A DNA stretch of 60,980 bases from RGIG4140 sp045635565 (GCA_045635565.1 JAZTVX010000077.1:1-60980), one strand, 5' to 3'; shown: positions 44,353-52,686, counted from the first letter of the stretch. Numbers and translations are program-made. Notes: generated by a model not told the origin, from the sequence alone.

Positions 44353-44906
44353 TATTGTTTTCCTTTCATAATTTTATGCCACTCGTGATAAGATAAAACC
44401 GCCAAAACAGTCCAAACAATATTTAATGACAACAGATAAAACGCCGGTTGAGGTAACAAAGCATATTGAATGATATAACAAATATTATTAACAAACCAAA
44501 TAACCCATGTATCAATTTTACGTAAAACCATAAAATAAGTTGCAACAAAACTGGAAATTGTTGTAAATGCATCTATCACAGGAAGATAATCATCCGTTTG
44601 TTTCAATAAAAAATACAAACCAATTGTTCCAAATACAATAAATAGTGTATATCCTATTCTCTCCTCAAAAGAACAGGCTCTAATCATTTTTTTTCCGCAT
44701 TTAGGATTCCACAAAACGAAACCCACAATACCAACAATTAAATAAAAGAATGCATTACCCATATCTGCGTATAATTTACTGGCAAACGAAAACAGTATTA
44801 AGCACAACATTTGCACGATGTAAAAAAACCAATGAATCCGGTTATTAAACAACACAAAAATCCCTTGCAACAATCCAAAGACTGTTGCTCCTATTTCAAA
44901 AATCAT
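44352..44906 (-). CDS. pnuC: PnuC-type vitamin/nucleoside transporter
   Basis: A 184-residue membrane protein with six to seven helices. Family marks are the conserved NRIHWFFYIVQMLCLILFSF and the later LRKIDTWVIWFVNNICYIIQYA, where the Trp-rich segment binds substrate in PnuC proteins. PnuC imports nicotinamide riboside by facilitated diffusion, with trapping by a kinase; close relatives carry thiamine, riboflavin or deoxynucleosides. The neighbouring NadM-like adenylyltransferase favours a pyridine nucleoside, and the deoxyribosyltransferase a deoxynucleoside, so the substrate is open. Confidence 0.85.
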   Translation of the reverse strand: MIFEIGATVFGLLQGIFVLFNNRIHWFFYIVQMLCLILFSFASKLYADMGNAFFYLIVGIVGFVLWNPKCGKKMIRACSFEERIGYTLFIVFGTIGLYFLLKQTDDYLPVIDAFTTISSFVATYFMVLRKIDTWVIWFVNNICYIIQYALLPQPAFYLLSLNIVWTVLAVLSYHEWHKIMKGKQ

Positions 44907-44926
44907 TTATTTTCTCCTAAATTCTG

Positions 44927-45319
44927 TTATTTTTCCCGTATTTGATGCGGTAAGTATTTTTTTATAACCGGCAAATAAGTTGCCTTATATTCGGGATAAA
45001 AACGCATTAAAGTATCATAGGCATTAAGCGGTTTATCCGGTTTTGTCATTCTGGCACATTCCCAATCAATAATTGTGTCCAATAAATCATCCGGCGATTT
45101 TTTAAGATTATTTTTAACATGATGACGGTTGTGAATCCGATGAAATGTATGAACATCAGAAATACTCATCCAAAAGCAAAATAAATACATCAGTGGCTTT
45201 TCGGCATCATGCAAGTAACCGCTTAAAGTGTTTTTACCTCGCAATTGTTTTTCCACTTGTAAAAAAGCTTTTTTATGCTTTAACGTATAAAATATTTTTT
45301 GTATTTTTTCTTTGAACAT
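44927..45319 (-). CDS. DUF5662-like small protein
   Basis: A 130-residue protein that looks like DUF5662: LRGKNTLSGYLHDAEKPLMYLF, then HRIHNRHHVKNNLKKSPDDLLDTIIDWECARM. The spaced His/Asp residues (LHD and HNRHH) could bind metal in an HD-like way, but no activity is known for the family. It sits between the CofE-like ligase and pnuC genes in the same orientation, 40 bp after the former. Confidence 0.6.
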   Translation of the reverse strand: MFKEKIQKIFYTLKHKKAFLQVEKQLRGKNTLSGYLHDAEKPLMYLFCFWMSISDVHTFHRIHNRHHVKNNLKKSPDDLLDTIIDWECARMTKPDKPLNAYDTLMRFYPEYKATYLPVIKKYLPHQIREK

Positions 45320-45362
45320 TTCTTTTTCCTTTCAAGGAAAGAGGGGAGATCCCCTCTTTGGT

Positions 45363-46565
45363 TTAAGCTCTAATTCTTTCGGGAATATCGGTTAAATAGT
45401 TATCAAAATATCCTTTTACCAATACAACTGGAGTCCCTTTATCACCTGATCCTGTAGTTAAATCACATAACGATCCAACTAAATCCGTAATTTGCCTTGG
45501 TGTTGTTCCCAGCGTATAAAAATCATCTCCTGTATTTTTTTCGGTAATAGCTTTTTGAATGGCTTCTTCCGGATTATCTATATGATTATCGGCAACTGCT
45601 TTGATTTTAATTTCATTGGGCATTCCCTTTAATCCATCGGTATATCCTGGTGAAACAACTGGATCGGCAAACTCCCAAATATGTGTTTTTGGACATTTAA
45701 ATCCACCATCTCCGTAAATCATCACCTCAATGGCCAAACCAGTTTTTTGTTTCAACTTATCTTGTAATTTTTTACAAAAGGCTTGAGAATCTCTAGGAAA
45801 CAATTTTAACCGATTTTCATCCGAATAATTAGAACCAAGAACACCATATTCGCTCCAACCATGTTGACTTGTCGGTGTATTACAAATATCATCCAATGTA
45901 TAGACTATACCACCAGCCTGTTGTAAAATGGCTTTATGACGATATCGGGCATGAATGCTAGAAACAATAATTTGATTGGTATATTTCAAAATATCCTTTG
46001 GATTATTTAATAAAACAATTTCAATGTTCGGGGCAATTTCTTCATACATTTGAATATGATCAGATCCCGTAATCGGATGATGAAAAACACCAAATTTTTC
46101 ACGAAATTGTAGCTTACTTAAAATATCTGAATACGGATTAATGTCGGAATTAAATAAAGCATCTTCATCCATAATAGCATTTCCAACTTCATCTACTGGA
46201 TAAGATAAACACACATAGACCTTTCCCTTGACCCCTTGGGCAATACCTTCTAATATTTTGGCAAAACGGTTACGAGATAAAATCGGAAAAGCAACAGCGA
46301 CGTCCCCTTCTGGAAATTTTTGACTGATATCATCAGCAATATCATCTAAAGTTACATAGTTGCCTTGAGCTCTCGCTAAAAAGGATTCTGTAATTCCGAC
46401 AATATCACAATTATCTAAGGTAATGGGTTGGTAAGAGGTGTTGTGTGCTTGAATCAGTTTATCTGAAATAATGCTAGCGATATCATCACCTTGTTTTATA
46501 ATCGGCATTCTTACACCATAAACAGAAACACCGACATAACGATTTGTTGAATAAGTTGTATTCAT
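45363..46565 (-). CDS. CofE-like (F420-0:gamma-glutamyl ligase family) protein
   Basis: A 400-residue protein with the F420 ligase fold signature: VGVSVYGVRMPIIKQGDDIA, DIVGITESFLARAQGNYV, VMIYGDGGFKCPKTHIWE and GTTPRQITDLVGSLCDLTTGSGDKGTPV. CofE adds glutamate to coenzyme F420-0 with GTP, but nothing else here suggests F420 synthesis and the protein is longer than CofE. Bacterial homologues in non-F420 organisms have no proven role; an amide ligase acting on another nucleotide-linked cofactor is plausible. Start at 46565 behind GAGGAG. Second gene of the cluster. Confidence 0.72.
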   Translation of the reverse strand: MNTTYSTNRYVGVSVYGVRMPIIKQGDDIASIISDKLIQAHNTSYQPITLDNCDIVGITESFLARAQGNYVTLDDIADDISQKFPEGDVAVAFPILSRNRFAKILEGIAQGVKGKVYVCLSYPVDEVGNAIMDEDALFNSDINPYSDILSKLQFREKFGVFHHPITGSDHIQMYEEIAPNIEIVLLNNPKDILKYTNQIIVSSIHARYRHKAILQQAGGIVYTLDDICNTPTSQHGWSEYGVLGSNYSDENRLKLFPRDSQAFCKKLQDKLKQKTGLAIEVMIYGDGGFKCPKTHIWEFADPVVSPGYTDGLKGMPNEIKIKAVADNHIDNPEEAIQKAITEKNTGDDFYTLGTTPRQITDLVGSLCDLTTGSGDKGTPVVLVKGYFDNYLTDIPERIRA

Positions 46566-46656
46566 TTTATTTTCTCCTCGACAGTAGGTTTTAATTGATT
46601 TGTCTCGACTGTCCCTACAAGACCCAAATCAATGGAAAAGTTGATCTCAGCCTTTC

Positions 46657-47190
46657 CTAAACAAGTCCATCTTCATAAAAATTCTTTTCAATTAACTCCT
46701 GATTTTCTGGATGGACAAACTCTTTGTAACGTTCATCTTGAAGAGCGATCATATCACGCACCATATTTCCCGATAAAAACGGAAAACTTTGGGTTGTTCT
46801 GGAACATAACCCTACATTTGGCACATCAGATGCAAAAAATAAATATTCCCGATTGTCCCCAACATACATAATATCTGGCCGAGGTCTGTCTGGCAATTCC
46901 TTATTGATTGTTTCCAAAACATGATAATTCCAAGGAATCCTCTCTGTATCCTTTACAGGAATAATTTGCAATCTGGCATAATCTGAACTTTTACGCCAAA
47001 CATTTTGAATCATTTTTTTGCGTATAAAATATGGCAGAGGATTCATATGAGTCCCGCTCTCTTGAGCAGAGCCAATTAAAACCGTTCCCTGTTCACATTC
47101 TTGCATCATTTGCTTAATTAATCGATCATGACCAATATGAAACGGTTGACATCGTAAAATACAAAATCCGTGTTTATATTTAAAAGTCAT
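46657..47190 (-). CDS. NadM-like nucleotidyltransferase
   Basis: About 177 residues from ATG 47190 (MTFKYKHGFCILRCQPFHIG), eight bases after AGAGAGG. The cytidylyltransferase-like core has FHIGH (HxGH nucleotide-binding motif) and FPFLSGNMVRDMIAL (ISGTxxR-type motif), as in archaeal-type NMN adenylyltransferases. It would join NMN with ATP to form NAD, or act on a similar mononucleotide. First gene of the operon behind a structured leader, with pnuC three genes later, supporting pyridine nucleotide salvage. Confidence 0.78.
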   Translation of the reverse strand: MTFKYKHGFCILRCQPFHIGHDRLIKQMMQECEQGTVLIGSAQESGTHMNPLPYFIRKKMIQNVWRKSSDYARLQIIPVKDTERIPWNYHVLETINKELPDRPRPDIMYVGDNREYLFFASDVPNVGLCSRTTQSFPFLSGNMVRDMIALQDERYKEFVHPENQELIEKNFYEDGLV

Positions 47191-47320
47191 AAAAAAAACC
47201 TCTCTTTCGAAAGGCCAACACATCATCTTAGGATTACCCTATACATTGATGACTGGCCAAGTCTATTGTCCCCGCCCATTGCCCTCGGACGCCTGAACAG
47301 GTATTATGTTAATACACAAA
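47191..47320 (-). promoter_or_regulatory. Structured leader RNA, riboswitch candidate
   Basis: The minus-strand leader contains CCTGTTCAGG (hairpin), GTCC/GGAC pairing around a G-rich loop, a long stem GGCCAGTCATC / GATGATGTGTTGGCC that closes a TAGGGTAATCCTA mini-hairpin with a GTAA-type loop, and CTTTCGAAAG just before the ribosome binding site. The last hairpin could mask or free AGAGAGG. The layout suits a ligand-sensing leader for the NadM-like/PnuC cluster. I cannot match it to TPP, FMN, NAD-I, preQ1 or purine classes by eye. Confidence 0.55.
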
Positions 47321-47335
47321 AAAAGCAGATGTCAA
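47313..47335 (-). promoter_or_regulatory. Promoter of the nucleotide-salvage operon
   Basis: Minus-strand TTGACA (47335-47330) followed after 17-18 bp by TTAACA/TAACAT; starts transcription just upstream of the structured leader. Confidence 0.6.
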
Positions 47336-47626
47336 TAAAAAAATACAAAAAACACAAATTATTTTGCAACATATTGATTAATATATTTTTAATAAGGGAT
47401 ATATAACAAAAAAAATACTGCTTTTTATTTTTTTAAACACCAAGTTGACGTTAAAATGATCTTCATTGAAATGATATTCTACATATCAACCTTATCCTAA
47501 CAAACGTATTAAATAACAGATGTATGCCAATAAGAAACAAACAAGCGCTGTCAAACTAAAATATACCGCCACACGGACTTAATGTACGCTAAAAAACATC
47601 GGGATTGGGATTGAAAAGCTTTGGTT

Positions 47627-47794
47627 TTATTGGCTTTCATCTTCTGTATAATGTTCTTCATTGCTAACCTCCGTTTGTGTCATGATCTCTATTCCCAATT
47701 TGAAAAAGTTAATCAAATTTAATTCATAATCACCTGCTTCTTGCTCTGATATATCGGGATACAAACGTAATATTTCTTCTTTGACGTTTTGCAT
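47627..47794 (-). CDS. Small acidic protein (55 aa)
   Basis: A 55-residue frame from ATG 47794 with AAAGGAT upstream. The sequence is acidic and helical (MQNVKEEILRLYPDISEQEA, then ELNLINFFKLGIEIM). No family recognised. Located between the salvage operon and the serine recombinase, both on the same strand. Good ribosome binding site and composition argue for a real gene. The rest of 47341-47979 shows only the inverted site at 47910-47936. Confidence 0.55.
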   Translation of the reverse strand: MQNVKEEILRLYPDISEQEAGDYELNLINFFKLGIEIMTQTEVSNEEHYTEDESQ

Positions 47795-47909
47795 CAATTT
47801 TATCCTTTCATTTTGTTATGAAAGAATTTTGTCGCACTTCTTTTGATATGTAAAACCGTTTTTAAATTGATAAATTTTTTTATTATTATTTTGAAAGGCT
47901 AAGAAGATG

Positions 47910-47936
47910 AACCTCGATTTTATCAAAACCGAAGTT
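47910..47936 (+). repeat. Left 27-bp inverted site, invertase crossover-like
   Basis: The site contains TTTTATCAAAACCGAAGTT. The half TTATCAAAACC next to a GA core resembles Hin/Gin crossover sites. Arms AACCTCG and CGAAGTT are nearly palindromic. The reverse complement occurs at 51712-51738 with one difference. It lies 43 bp beyond the recombinase stop codon; a transcription terminator hairpin is the alternative reading. Confidence 0.6.
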
Positions 47937-47979
47937 GTGTTTCATTAAGTAACATCAATGTCAGTTAATCGTAAAATTT

Positions 47980-48582
47980 TTAAGCCCATCCTTGACGAGA
48001 GATAAAACGCCGAAGCGTTGTGCGTCCAACACCCATAACTTTAGCAATTTGAGCTTTTGAAACGCCTTTATCCAATAAATCTTTGACTCGCTTTGAATTC
48101 TTTGATAGTTTTAATTTCTTGCTTGTGGCTGAGAATGGACGGCCCAGTTTTTTACCGCTGGCTTTTATGTTTGCCAAAGATGATTTTGTCCGTTGAGATA
48201 TTAAACTGCGTTCAATTTCAGCCGATATACCAAAAGCAAATGCCATTACTTTTGATTGAATATCTGCGCCTAGCCTAAAATTTTCTTTTATTGTCCAGAC
48301 CTGACATTCTTTGTTTAAACAAGTTTCTAATATGCGCATAACTTCTAACATTGAACGCCCCAAACGAGATATTTCACAAGAAATCAGGATATCTCCGGCT
48401 TTCATACTTTGAAGTAATTTTCCTAATTTTCTTTTATCTAAAGATTTTCTGGATGAAATAGTTTCTTCAATCCAATGCGTAATTTTGACTTTTTGAGCTT
48501 TTGCGAATTGTTTAATTTCATATTTTTGATGTTCACAGGTTTGTTTATCTGTTGAAACTCTGATGTAGCCAATAACTGCCAT
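47980..48582 (-). CDS. Hin/Gin-type serine recombinase (DNA invertase)
   Basis: About 200 residues from ATG 48582 (MAVIGYIRVSTDKQ), which has AGGAGG six bases upstream. Resolvase domain: YIRVSTDKQT with the catalytic Ser, the SRLGRSMLEVMRILE active-site Arg motif, and the E-helix (KVMAFAFGISAEIERSLISQRT). A C-terminal helix-turn-helix follows (GVSKAQIAKVMGVGRTTLRRF). Size and layout fit DNA invertases and small resolvases that act on paired 26-bp sites with a 2-bp core. Near-identical inverted sites flank this gene plus the Slam operon. Confidence 0.9.
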   Translation of the reverse strand: MAVIGYIRVSTDKQTCEHQKYEIKQFAKAQKVKITHWIEETISSRKSLDKRKLGKLLQSMKAGDILISCEISRLGRSMLEVMRILETCLNKECQVWTIKENFRLGADIQSKVMAFAFGISAEIERSLISQRTKSSLANIKASGKKLGRPFSATSKKLKLSKNSKRVKDLLDKGVSKAQIAKVMGVGRTTLRRFISRQGWA

Positions 48583-48608
48583 GTTGTACCTCCTCATAAA
48601 TAAAGTTT

Positions 48609-48652
48609 AAAAAGTGGCTCATTTAATAGAACGTTTAAATCAACCACTTTTT
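48609..48652. repeat. Short inverted repeat upstream of the recombinase and Slam operon
   Basis: AAAAAGTGG (48609-48617) and CCACTTTTT (48644-48652) with a 26-bp spacer, in the divergent region between the recombinase and the lipoprotein gene. Could be an operator or a hairpin. Confidence 0.35.
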
Positions 48653-48763
48653 TCATACTTTTGTATTTTTTGTATATTTTTAAAAAAGAATATGAAAAAT
48701 AAAGAAAATCTATCATTTCAAGAACTGTATAGACATTTTATTATCTTGAATAAAAGCAAGGTG

Positions 48764-48785
48764 ACCACAAACGTTGGTTTGTGGT
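48764..48785. promoter_or_regulatory. Perfect 9-bp dyad upstream of the surface lipoprotein
   Basis: ACCACAAAC, GTTG, GTTTGTGGT: perfect arms with a 4-bp centre, 68 bp before the lipoprotein start. Suits a dimeric repressor or an RNA hairpin in the leader. Confidence 0.45.
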
Positions 48786-48852
48786 ACAGCATAGATGTGT
48801 ACGTACATAATGATTCTTGTACATTTAATTTAATTTCTTATAAGGAGTAAAA

Positions 48853-50337
48853 ATGAAAAAATTATCATTTATGGCCGTTTTGGCAGTTTCAACAATATTA
48901 ATAGCTTGCAGTAGTGATAGTAGCGGAGGCGGAACTTCTTTTGTCTCTGGTAATGGAGGTGGTGGTTCTTCTATTCCTGTTACATCCTTACCTGATGGTT
49001 CAACGGTTCCAGAATCTGGGACAAGCATTCAAACGGTTAACAATTCACAACGCAGAACCGCAAATTATGAAAATGCTGTTGAATCCGTAAGTGGAACAGC
49101 AAGCGGTATAGCCGTATTAGCATCAGCACTATCTGCAGGTAATGCCACAGCTGAAGAAATTAACAATGCTTATAGCAATATGAATAAAATTTTGGTCAAT
49201 CAAGATTTTACGAATGCAACAAAAGAAGATATTTTATTGTCTTTAGCAATGGCCGGTGAAGATATTTCTGATTTAAAAGAAAAAACATTAGATGAATTAA
49301 AGGCAGAAGTTCAAAATTCAGATATTAAGTCAAAAGCAGAAGATGTTTATGCGAGATTAGGAACAGAACGTAATTTGTCTTTGAAAGATATTACATTCTA
49401 TGAGCCAGGAGATACCAATCGAGATGTTTATACATTTATTGTTGATACGAATGGTAATTTAACCGGATTTAAACAGGGTGATGAAGCTAATGCAACCAAC
49501 TTAAAATTTACTCGCACAGGAGATGGTATTTACAAAGCTAACGAAGGTTTAATAAAGTATGGTTTTGTTTACAAAGGAGAATATGGAACAACGTATGAAG
49601 AAGATGTCACCTTTTCTAAATCAACTCCGATTTCAGAAATAAGAGAGGCCTTGAAAAAAACAGCTCAAGCTGAATGGAGTGATAGTAGTGAATTAAATGC
49701 ATTATTGGCTTGGTTAGATACAGTAGATTTATCAAATCCTAAAGCTGATGACGAGGATTGTGATAATCAAAATACTTGTGTATATAAAAAGCATTCTGGA
49801 AATAATATAACTGCTCAACTTGATAGTGTAGGCAAAACAATTGCTTTAAAATACACTGATTTTGGTTCTATCAAATATGATGTAGACGGAGAAAAAGATG
49901 TTAATTTATTCTATGGTGGTTATGAAGCATTGTCTGCTAAAGCCTCTGATTTACCGCAAGTTGACACAGAAATGAATTTTGAAGGTAAAGCATTAGCCAA
50001 AGTTGAAACTGAAGTCGGTGATGACGATATTTCAAAATTGTATAATGGAACGGCTAATTTGACGTTTAAAGATGGTAAAGAAACATTAGTTGCTGATTTT
50101 ACCGATTGGCATAAAGTCACAATTGAAACAGATGGTTCAAAACCAAGTGGGTATGCTTTTACGTTTGATAAAACACCAACAGATACAAACTTGACAGTTC
50201 CATTTGGTGGACAGGAAGCCGTAGATATCAAATACTATGGTGAAAATCCTAAAAATCCAGATGAATTTGCCGGTTCTGCTTTTTACGAACAAGGTGACTT
50301 CAATGCCGAAATGGTATTTGGTGGAACACGGAAATAA
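48853..50337 (+). CDS. Candidate Slam-dependent surface lipoprotein
   Basis: A 494-residue lipoprotein: signal MKKLSFMAVLAVSTILIAC with lipobox LIAC (Cys19), then a Ser/Gly-rich flexible linker as in surface-exposed lipoproteins. Residues 60-230 are largely helical. The C-terminal part (about 340-494) is beta-rich and ends EFAGSAFYEQGDFNAEMVFGGTRK-like, the GxFxG pattern of TbpB/factor-H-binding-protein type barrels recognised by Slam. The slam gene starts 3 bp after its stop, as in many Slam-substrate pairs. Ligand unknown; such proteins bind metal carriers, haem or host proteins. AAGGAG precedes the ATG. Confidence 0.75.
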   Translation: MKKLSFMAVLAVSTILIACSSDSSGGGTSFVSGNGGGGSSIPVTSLPDGSTVPESGTSIQTVNNSQRRTANYENAVESVSGTASGIAVLASALSAGNATAEEINNAYSNMNKILVNQDFTNATKEDILLSLAMAGEDISDLKEKTLDELKAEVQNSDIKSKAEDVYARLGTERNLSLKDITFYEPGDTNRDVYTFIVDTNGNLTGFKQGDEANATNLKFTRTGDGIYKANEGLIKYGFVYKGEYGTTYEEDVTFSKSTPISEIREALKKTAQAEWSDSSELNALLAWLDTVDLSNPKADDEDCDNQNTCVYKKHSGNNITAQLDSVGKTIALKYTDFGSIKYDVDGEKDVNLFYGGYEALSAKASDLPQVDTEMNFEGKALAKVETEVGDDDISKLYNGTANLTFKDGKETLVADFTDWHKVTIETDGSKPSGYAFTFDKTPTDTNLTVPFGGQEAVDIKYYGENPKNPDEFAGSAFYEQGDFNAEMVFGGTRK

Positions 50338-50340
50338 TAA

Positions 50341-51702
50341 ATGTTATTACGTGTTTGTTTGACATTTATGATGTTGATCGGCTTGGGTGGAATAACTGCC
50401 CAAGCTTCAACATTAAACTCAGATGATAACAAAACAACCGTTGTCACAATGACACATGAGCAGACTTTAACTTTTGCTCAAGAGTTAGTTGAAAAAAATA
50501 AATTAGAGGATGCCAAAAAAGTTCTTCTCTTAAAACCGTTTCAACAAAAAGAATTAGAAATTGAACGTTTGTATTTGTTGGCTCAAATAGCAACAAAAGA
50601 AAATAAAATAGATAAAGCCATTGATATTTACTATTTTATTTTGGAACACCAACCAAACATTTCCAATATCCGCTTTCGATTAGCTGAGTTATACCTCATT
50701 CGCAAAGATTGGATACGGGCCGATTATCATTACAGATTGGCTTTGGCCGATAAAGAATTGCCTATTGTTATTCAAAATCGTATTAAGCAAGCACTTTATT
50801 ATATCAGACAAAATAAAAATTACAATTTTTGGTTTAATTTTGGTATAGCACCGGATAATAACGTCAATAATACAACATCCGGTGAACAGTGTATTATGAC
50901 TATGTTTGGTCCTATGTGTAATACATTAGATGACCCAGATAAAGATGTCGGTCTCAACATTACGGTTGGCGGCAATTATGAATTCAAATTGTCGGATAAT
51001 TGGCGTTTCAGAAATGAAGCATTGATTTATTCTTTAAAATATCAGGATAAAAAATATGATGATATTTATTTATCTTATGTTTTAGGACTTAAATACGTTT
51101 ATAAAAAAGGTGATGTGTTCTTTGGACCTACCTTTTCAAAAAGATTTTTAGGTCATAAATCATATAATTACACAACCGGTTTTATGATTGATACAGGATA
51201 TGATTTAACAAAGCAATTAAACGCACGTTTGTATTTGGCTTATACCCCAACACATTATGATGATTATGGTGATATTTTAGACGGAGATGTTAAAACAGCC
51301 CGTTTACGAATGTTTTATGCACTGGATTCATCAAAGTATTTGATATTCAAAACGGGTTATGAGTATGAAAAAACAAAAGATAAAACATATACAAATGACC
51401 GAGTTAATTTGGCTTTAGGCTTTGGGGCTGATATGCCTTGGGGGTTTCACATTTATGCAGAACCTTCAGTCTTATTTACTAATTACAAAGGAAAGCGTTG
51501 GACTGTAAAAGATTATGAATTTAAAGAAGTGAAAGAATGGGATATCACGCAACGTTATTCTGTCTCTTTATCAAACCGTAAAATTTCTTTATGGGGTTTA
51601 ATGCCAGTTTTAACCTATTCATATACAGATAAAAAATCAAATATTTGGCAACGAGAATATCAAAAATCACTTATTGAATTATCTATTCAAAAACGTTTTT
51701 AA
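50341..51702 (+). CDS. Surface lipoprotein assembly modifier (Slam/DUF560)
   Basis: A 453-residue protein with a signal peptide (ends near GGITAQA), an N-terminal TPR-like helical domain (about 35-155: ERLYLLAQIATKENKIDKAI, FRLAELYLIRKDWIRADYHY) and a C-terminal outer-membrane barrel (about 165-453). The barrel opens with the Slam motif NYNFWFNFGIAPDNNVNNT and ends in Phe (SIQKRF). Slam proteins flip specific lipoproteins across the outer membrane; the upstream gene encodes the likely client. Best studied in Neisseria, so its presence in an alphaproteobacterial island next to an invertase is notable. Confidence 0.9.
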   Translation: MLLRVCLTFMMLIGLGGITAQASTLNSDDNKTTVVTMTHEQTLTFAQELVEKNKLEDAKKVLLLKPFQQKELEIERLYLLAQIATKENKIDKAIDIYYFILEHQPNISNIRFRLAELYLIRKDWIRADYHYRLALADKELPIVIQNRIKQALYYIRQNKNYNFWFNFGIAPDNNVNNTTSGEQCIMTMFGPMCNTLDDPDKDVGLNITVGGNYEFKLSDNWRFRNEALIYSLKYQDKKYDDIYLSYVLGLKYVYKKGDVFFGPTFSKRFLGHKSYNYTTGFMIDTGYDLTKQLNARLYLAYTPTHYDDYGDILDGDVKTARLRMFYALDSSKYLIFKTGYEYEKTKDKTYTNDRVNLALGFGADMPWGFHIYAEPSVLFTNYKGKRWTVKDYEFKEVKEWDITQRYSVSLSNRKISLWGLMPVLTYSYTDKKSNIWQREYQKSLIELSIQKRF

Positions 51703-51711
51703 TAATGAACT

Positions 51712-51738
51712 AACCTCGGTTTTGATAAAATCGAGGTT
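51712..51738 (-). repeat. Right 27-bp inverted site / terminator hairpin after slam
   Basis: Reverse complement of the site at 47910-47936 with one difference. AACCTCGGTTTT, GAT, AAAATCGAGGTT makes a 12-bp stem followed by ATTTTTT, so it can terminate the slam transcript. It also presents TTATCAAAACC-GA-GGTT on the minus strand, as in invertase sites. Position: 9 bp after the slam stop. Confidence 0.65.
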
Positions 51739-52018
51739 ATTTTTTACTTCCTGCCCCTAGGGGCATGTTTTGAAAATATCATAGTTATTGATGAAATTTT
51801 GTATTTCTAACCTTTGTATATGTGTAGGTAGAGGTTGAAATGAACAATTATACTAAATAAGCATAGCCTCTCATCGGCTCTCGCATGTAAAGGCTCTTGC
51901 AAAAAAACACTCCATTAACGATGTTGCATTTAATTTTGATGACTGGGATGTGCCGGTCGGGTTCCCGATGTCCTCTAGATGGCAGGTAGGGCTCCCGAGG
52001 TAGCCGTAGCAATAAGCG

Positions 52019-52500
52019 TGTTATAAGAACATCTTTTTCTCATCTAAACTCAGTCTGAATACATTCAACAATCTCTGGGATGAATTTTTGACATCCCGAC
52101 AAGGAAACATTGAAAACAAAGTCTTTTTTGAATTTTGAGTCCGTGTAAGGCTGAAAAAAAGGCTTTTTGAAAAACACTCTACACGGACCAGATTAAGTGA
52201 TTGTAAAACAAAGACTGCGCAAATAAAAAGTTGCCAGTGGCAAGTTTTTATGCGTAAAGCAATGAAACACAATGAATTCAAGTGGCAACGCAGAATGAAT
52301 TGATGTTGGAATTGGTCGCTATTTTGAGCGACTTATCTGTTTTGACTGGGCTGGCTGGATTGCTCGGGATAAATCCCTCGTCCTCATTCCATTCGGACCG
52401 TCCTAACGGACGTCTATTTCGCTATCGCTTCATGAACGAACCAACTATTCGTTGGCTCAAATCCTAACCAAACCAACCAATAAAATTTCTATAAAACAGA
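52019..52500. repeat. Island repeat, copy A
   Basis: First and leftmost complete member of the island repeat family. It contains the GTCCGTGTA/TACACGGAC dyad (52139-52188), the conserved GTTGCCAGTGGCAAG block, a GTCGCTATTTTGAGCGAC hairpin (52314-52331) like the tRNA-Gln terminator, and GACTGGGCTGGCTGGATT (52344-52361), a one-mismatch copy of the tRNA-Gln 3' end. A tail of unknown origin follows. In 51740-52018 there is a 14-bp palindrome (51752-51765) and no gene; 52501-52686 is AT-rich leader DNA. Confidence 0.75.
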
Positions 52501-52686
52501 TTTTAATATTTTCATTAACAGATATCGATATCATTTAATTATTTGAGATTAAAAGTCATTTTAAACAAACGACTATTTATAAATTTTATTACAAGCAGTA
52601 AAAAAGAAAAAAACACGTTTTTTATTGACATTTATTTTTAATAATTTTACTATAAAACCATATTACGATGTATAGGAAAAATTTTA

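Noticed and set aside
47191..47320. Assignment of the leader RNA to the SAH, TPP or FMN riboswitch
   Set aside because: A GTCCGAGGGC segment is faintly like SAH riboswitches, but the rest of each consensus is missing.
51752..51765. 14-bp palindrome TGCCCCTAGGGGCA
   Set aside because: A perfect palindrome, but isolated and without context to assign a role; noted only as part of the gene-free region after slam.
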